Shown piece after piece: positions 12,515 to 12,601 of a stretch of 12,601 nucleotides of DNA (the stretch's first letter is position 1; each line of letters begins with the position of its first letter). The stretch comes from Candidatus Moraniibacteriota bacterium (lineage in GTDB: Bacteria > Patescibacteriota > Minisyncoccia > Moranbacterales > UBA2206). The stretch lies in contig JAPLXF010000063.1 in the NCBI GenBank assembly GCA_026396205.1, positions 1 to 12,601 on the forward strand, in the 5' to 3' direction. The position numbers were made by a program, and so were the translations under genes. The notes beneath the pieces were generated by a model. The model saw only the letters and a program-made list of their open reading frames with translations, was not told where the DNA came from and did not search any database.

Positions 12515-12563
12515 AGACATCTGGTGTCTTTTGGTCGATATGGTCGTGAGACACCGGATGTCT
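12515..12563 (+). repeat. Family A 49-bp palindromic element, copy 6
   Basis: The left arm AGACATCTGGTGTCT (12515-12529) and right arm AGACACCGGATGTCT (12549-12563) pair with one G-T wobble. It lies between the DUF6580-like gene and the ATG at 12576. Its flanks are AA on both sides, and the right flank AAATAATA resembles those of copies 3-5. Confidence 0.92.
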
Positions 12564-12575
12564 AAATAATAAAAA

Positions 12576-12601
12576 ATGGAAAAAATAAAGAAAATTTTAA
12601 A
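12576..12601 (+). CDS. Start of a further gene, cut by the window edge
   Basis: ATG at 12576 opens a frame reading M-E-K-I-K-K-I-L, a typical lysine-rich bacterial N-terminus, 12 bp after family A copy 6. Only eight codons are seen, so it may not be a gene. Confidence 0.35.

Noticed and set aside
10246..12563. Regular gene-then-49-bp-palindrome order suggests integron cassettes with attC sites
   Set aside because: The elements lack the GTTRRRY/RYYYAAC core sites, no integrase is seen, and one copy sits inside a gene; the genes are ordinary housekeeping ones.
398..12563. Six near-identical palindromic repeats as a CRISPR array
   Set aside because: Copies are separated by hundreds to thousands of bases containing genes, with no uniform spacers and no cas genes.

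Overview
The window reads as a stretch of a small-genome bacterium, most likely of the Patescibacteria / Candidate Phyla Radiation (Parcubacteria-like). This is inferred from the gene families (GT-rich surface locus, TMTC-like GT-C/TPR protein, B12-type radical SAM, Fic, DUF6580-like protein), tight gene packing, almost no recognisable Shine-Dalgarno sequences, and heavy seeding with short palindromic repeats. TGA looks like a normal stop, since it ends the radical SAM gene, which argues against a UGA-glycine code.

Layout. Bases 1-3805 (+) form a surface-polysaccharide block: the C-terminal part of a GT-B glycosyltransferase, a MOP-family flippase, a polyprenyl-phosphate-type GT2 whose start overlaps the flippase end, and another membrane GT2. 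Bases 3905-7275 (-) form a two-gene operon: a large TMTC-like membrane glycosyltransferase with TPRs, then a B12-binding-type radical SAM protein. A structured 233-bp divergent region follows. Then on + come a polytopic membrane protein, a class II Fic protein behind a near-perfect sigma70 promoter with a doubled 22-bp operator-like palindrome, another GT2, a decayed GIY-YIG reading frame, an adenine-salvage pair (adenine phosphoribosyltransferase and methylthioadenosine phosphorylase), and a DUF6580-like membrane protein. The next gene begins at the right edge.

The most striking content is repeats. Family A is a 49-bp palindromic element present six times, always in the same orientation. Five copies sit at gene junctions and one lies wholly inside the TMTC-like gene. 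One junction copy carries the likely start codon of the methylthioadenosine phosphorylase. Both coding contexts give the pattern D-I-R-C-L-S ... R-H-x-M-S, although the two genes lie on opposite strands, so the element is open in a matching frame in both orientations. Family B is a superfamily of hairpins with conserved ends (TTTACCC(C) / GGGTGAA or CCCCGT / TTGGGG) and freely varying but still base-paired stems; I count about nine copies, one of which brackets the GIY-YIG remnant. Further palindromes lie in frame inside the radical SAM gene, the TMTC-like gene and above all the GT2 at 9292-10242, which carries up to five. The window therefore looks like a genome in which several small palindromic elements enter coding sequences without breaking them, comparable in principle to Rickettsia palindromic elements (established knowledge), but the 49-bp family is one I do not recognise.

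Limits: all family assignments are from reading motifs; no search was run. Insert boundaries inside genes are inferred from palindromes and from remembered family consensus.
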